Assembly: GCA_013076295.1 (NCBI GenBank)
Contig: RQOL01000618.1
Span: 1,612,001 to 1,676,000 of the forward strand
Length of the DNA stretch: 64,000 nt
Reading direction: 5' to 3'
Source of the DNA: Sanderia malayensis
Taxonomy: Eukaryota; Cnidaria; Scyphozoa; Semaeostomeae; Pelagiidae
The position numbers and the translations under genes were made by a program. The first letter of the stretch is position 1, and each line of letters opens with the position of its first letter. Positions 61,264 to 64,000 of this stretch are shown piece by piece. The notes beneath the pieces are model-generated. The model ran no database searches. It saw only the letters and a program-made list of their open reading frames with translations, and was not told the DNA's origin.

Positions 61264-62623
61264 TTAGTCAAACCCTTGTTTGCAAAAATCGTCTATGTTG
61301 ATCGTTCCTTCGATAATTTTTAATCTTGTACTTTCATTATTTTTTAGCGTAAAGCAAAGTTTTCGCACTTTTCTTTTATAATTGTTATCTGGTCTCCTTC
61401 CACAAGTACGATAAATGTTTCTCTCTATCAGCTCTGGTAACGTATCAGTGACCTGTGAAGACAGAGTAAGTTATAACACTTGAATTTCTGATTACTCTCT
61501 ATTTTACAGTACAATTGGCGACAAAAGTCATTGGGACACTTGTAAAATCACAAGAAGACTATCAAACCGAAAAATTTTTCTTCGTGGGCTTCATTCAGCC
61601 CCCAACTCCCCCTAAAACAATGTTTTTCTCTCAATCAGACTTCTGCGATCTTCATGCGAAAAGACTTTTGAAGTTTCCCCCAAGACATAGCATAGCATAG
61701 GGGAGGAGGGGGATGAAGGGTAAATGCAAAATAGGACTTTTGTCCTGTATCATAGCTTGAAAATACAGATCAAAATACAGACCTGTTTATTAAGTGAATC
61801 AGCCAGCAATTTTCTCGCTTTCATTCGCAACAGTTCCGACTTTGCATCGCTTCGAACTTCCAGGGTTTCTCGCTTTCTCTGTTCCCTGTAGAACCGTTTC
61901 CAATCCTTCAGAACCTCTCTTGCAAGACTCTTGACAGCCTCGTTCTCGTGTTGTCGCAAAAAGTTGATTCTATGTCCGATCTTTGTAGATAAAAGAATTT
62001 CTCTCGACGGCTTCATGGCTTTAAGTTCGCGCAAAGCAGACAGCATAGAGTTGACATTATCGTGCTCTTCGTTCAATGTTACTGTCAGTCTTTGTATATC
62101 TTCGACAACAACAACTCTCTGTGAAGAAAGAATTGATCAACCAACACGTCATAGAAACATTATTACGTCATCAGTAATCTATACGTTGATAATGGAATCT
62201 TTACGTGCAAAGAAATAGGCACAGAAATTCTTTGGGCTTTTCTGTCTGATCCAAAGTGGTTTGATAAAATGATTCATGAAAATGATTCAAAAGGTGATCT
62301 GATCATGCAAATAAGATAAAATTTCAATCCAGTCTCAAATAGCTATGTTTTAAATTAAGCTGTAAATCTTGCAAAATCTTTTGAATCTACAAGATTTTTG
62401 AAAGAATTTTAACGCAGGAAAGATTAGGTTAGTCAGGCTGGAAACATTCACATAATGCACAGCTTCATTTCTTTTTAGATTATCATTATTATGATTATTA
62501 CGATTCATAATTCGTACTTACTGGCAATGCTTTTATTGTGACCTGCTTCAATTTTTTCTTTTCTGCGACTCTTGCTTTTCTTTTCTGTTGGGGCTTTTCT
62601 TTTTTTATCACAAACGCATCCAT
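61264..62623 (-). CDS. TCEANC2: TFIIS N-terminal domain protein, TCEANC2-like, 208 aa, three exons
   Basis: Nuclear protein with a TFIIS N-terminal (LW) domain, a module that binds transcription elongation factors; the precise role of TCEANC2 is poorly known. Exons: 62623-62522 (34 codons), 62118-61783 (112 codons) and 61452-61264 (62 codons plus stop), both introns phase 0 and GT-AG. The total of 208 aa equals the human protein. The start MDAFVIKKEKP recalls human MDKFVIRTPR; exon 2 opens with RVVVVEDIQRL, and the LW domain shows REILLSTKIGHRIN, SLAREVLKDWK and LEVRSDAKSELLR. Exon 3 (ELIERNIYRTC...RKVRKLCFTLKN) matches the conserved C-terminal tail. A lysine-rich basic stretch (about 7-28) may be a nuclear signal. 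It converges with the phosphatase and diverges from the small gene at 63291. Recognised from recalled sequence, with high agreement. Confidence 0.93.
61580..61735 (+). repeat. Dispersed repeat, copy 2
   Basis: Lies in TCEANC2 intron 2 and is similar to the reverse complement of 35150-35320, with shared words TTCGTGGGCTT, CTCTCAATCAGAC and GGGATGAAG. Diverged, non-coding. Confidence 0.6.
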
Positions 62624-63290
62624 CTAGGTCTAACATAATAGAAAGTTAAGCTATAAAACGTTGCATTGCTTTTGAGAGCAATCATTTAGGCCTAAGCAAA
62701 GCAACATTAAATCACGTACCTTTAGCTCTCAGAGAAATCTGACATATGTGATAGACGATCAACCAAATACTCCCAAAGCCTTTTATGACTACAAACTCCC
62801 TTATTACCTTTCAATCGCTTCTAGAAGTTAGTTTTGCTTTTAATAAAGTAAAAATATTTATTTTGATCACTTACATCGGCACTAGTTCATAGAAGGTTTA
62901 TGCACAATTCTTACGTCATCAGTAAAACCATGGAGACATAACTGACTCCATACGTGATACAGTTAATTGTTTTAATTGTTTTAATTCAAGTATGACAATG
63001 CATTATAATATGCATGTCAAAAAAAATTAGCTGTTTTTAAAGATTTATTGGGAAATTTTGAAGAAATGCGCTCTCTAATTTCAACAAGAATAGTTTGCAC
63101 AAAAAGCGAACAGACTAGTGACGTCAGAACAGCCTCTCATAAGCAGTCCCGTCTCGTTTCCACGATAATTCCCTCGTGTTTTTGAAAAAATCTCTCTTTT
63201 CCACCAACTTTCCATCCCAAAGGTTTGAAGGTAGAATTTTTCTACTTATCTGCTAAGATCTTCAGTATTTTCAGACAATTTCCCTTTGCT
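62624..63290. promoter_or_regulatory. Divergent intergenic region with CRE-like sites
   Basis: This 670-bp gap separates the TCEANC2 start (minus) from the candidate small gene (plus). GTGACGTCAG at 63119-63128 contains a full CRE palindrome, and TTACGTCATCAGTAA at about 62913-62927 is an ATF/CREB-like site that recurs almost exactly in TCEANC2 intron 1 near 62163. A shared bidirectional promoter is an inference. Confidence 0.35.
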
Positions 63291-63857
63291 ATGACAGAAG
63301 GTAGTGTAGTATTCCACGAGTGAATTTGCTAAGCGAGAGACAGCCCATGTTAGACAAAATATGGTATAAACTTACTGAGTGTGAAACAAATTTAGGCCAT
63401 GTGCTTCTTGCAGCCTCAGGCTTAAGTTAGTTATTATACATTGCTTAGGCTTGAGCCTAAAAGGAAGAGATTTTATCTCGCTTAATTGAATTAGATAAGA
63501 AAATGCCCCAAGATAAGGTTTTTGAAAAAGTCTTATAAACAAGATTTGTTTTTCTGGTCTGTGCAACAACTCTTTCAATGATAAATCATGTGTAGCCAAT
63601 TTTCATGATAAGGGACACGAATTCATGGTCACCACAGCGTTAGATTTAGGAAATATTTTCCGATTAGAATTGTCAAACAACATCTTATTTCCAGACGCAT
63701 AGATTATCAGTATGCCTTTGAAACAACGCAAAAATTTCATAACTTGACTGAAAAGGAAACTGAGGCCCTTCTGAGTGACTCCGAGTCTGGCTTAAATAAG
63801 GTGGCCTTCCGGATAAATGATTTTGGGTTGGGCGTGGAGTACAAAATCGATTCTTAA
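63291..63857 (+). CDS. Candidate two-exon gene for an unidentified 63-aa protein
   Basis: Exon A is 63291-63319 (nine codons plus two bases, ATG at 63291) and exon B 63695-63857 (163 bp, stop TAA at 63855-63857). The GT-AG intron has donor GA|GTGAAT and acceptor TTATTTCCAG, and the phases agree, giving 63 aa. Exon B reads as ordinary, acidic, non-repetitive protein (for example TQKFHNLTEKETEALL, then KVAFRINDFGLGVEY) and is followed by AATAAA at 63886. I do not recognise the family and see no membrane segment or signal peptide. Exon B is the better supported part; exon A rests on phase agreement and a modest donor, so the true start could lie elsewhere. It is divergently placed from TCEANC2. 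Confidence 0.45.
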
Positions 63858-63885
63858 CTTGATCGAAAGTCACTGTATTGTTAAA

Positions 63886-63891
63886 AATAAA
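63886..63891 (+). terminator. Polyadenylation signal for the candidate small gene
   Basis: AATAAA 28 bases after the stop codon at 63857, on the same strand. Confidence 0.5.
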
Positions 63892-64000
63892 AATGAATGA
63901 AACCAAGAGAAGATTGATGGTTTACTGCACGCTTCGTAGTCAATGCTTTCTAACAATGTTTTCAACAACGCAAAGAAGAGGAGTTGTCTCAACCACATTC
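63892..64000. other. Right edge, nothing recognised
   Basis: About 110 bases past the last polyadenylation hexamer with no feature I can support. Confidence 0.5.

Noticed and set aside
63685..63906. Minus-strand open frame at the right edge
   Set aside because: It is the complement of the plus-strand terminal exon at 63695-63857, which has better splice, stop and polyadenylation context.

Overview
The window is AT-rich, intron-rich animal DNA. Coding exons are short and separated by GT-AG introns of mostly a few hundred bases, and the recoverable proteins are metazoan families: a ceramide glucosyltransferase, a three-finger KLF transcription factor, a LAR-type receptor tyrosine phosphatase and a TCEANC2-like protein. 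I favour an invertebrate, possibly a cnidarian, but nothing here fixes the species.

Layout. 1-372: a 29-bp tandem repeat. 462-5381, minus strand: eleven coding exons of ceramide glucosyltransferase (UGCG); its last exon lies off the left edge. 5382-7580: intergenic AT-rich DNA with a small tandem repeat. 7581-11658, minus strand: a two-exon KLF gene of 474 aa whose first exon is only 108 bp. 11659-13200: its probable promoter side. About 13215-27272: a satellite array of ~183-bp monomers, organised in places as a 549-bp trimer, interrupted by a complete young Copia retrotransposon (14681-19204; identical 197-bp LTRs, 5-bp target duplication, intact 1316-codon gag-pol). 27273-42400: about 15 kb with no recognisable gene, only palindromic and tandem repeats. 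42792-59860, plus strand: a 28-exon LAR/PTPRF/D/S-type receptor phosphatase of 1940 aa (signal peptide, 3 Ig, 8-9 FN3, furin-like site, one membrane helix, active D1, degenerate D2). 61247-62623, minus strand: a three-exon TCEANC2-like gene of exactly 208 aa, tail-to-tail with the phosphatase. 63291-63857, plus strand: a candidate two-exon gene for a 63-aa unidentified protein, head-to-head with TCEANC2.

The protein genes do not form a pathway: they act in glycolipid synthesis in the Golgi, transcription, cell-surface adhesion signalling and transcription elongation. Their linkage is the notable part. In human, KLF4 and UGCG are close on 9q31, while PTPRF, KLF17 and TCEANC2 are all on 1p32-p34, so the window may preserve an ancient linkage group. 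The most unusual local findings are the Cys-to-Ser change in the D2 phosphatase loop, the anticodon-half tRNA-iMet primer site of the Copia element, and the satellite array with inverted monomers.
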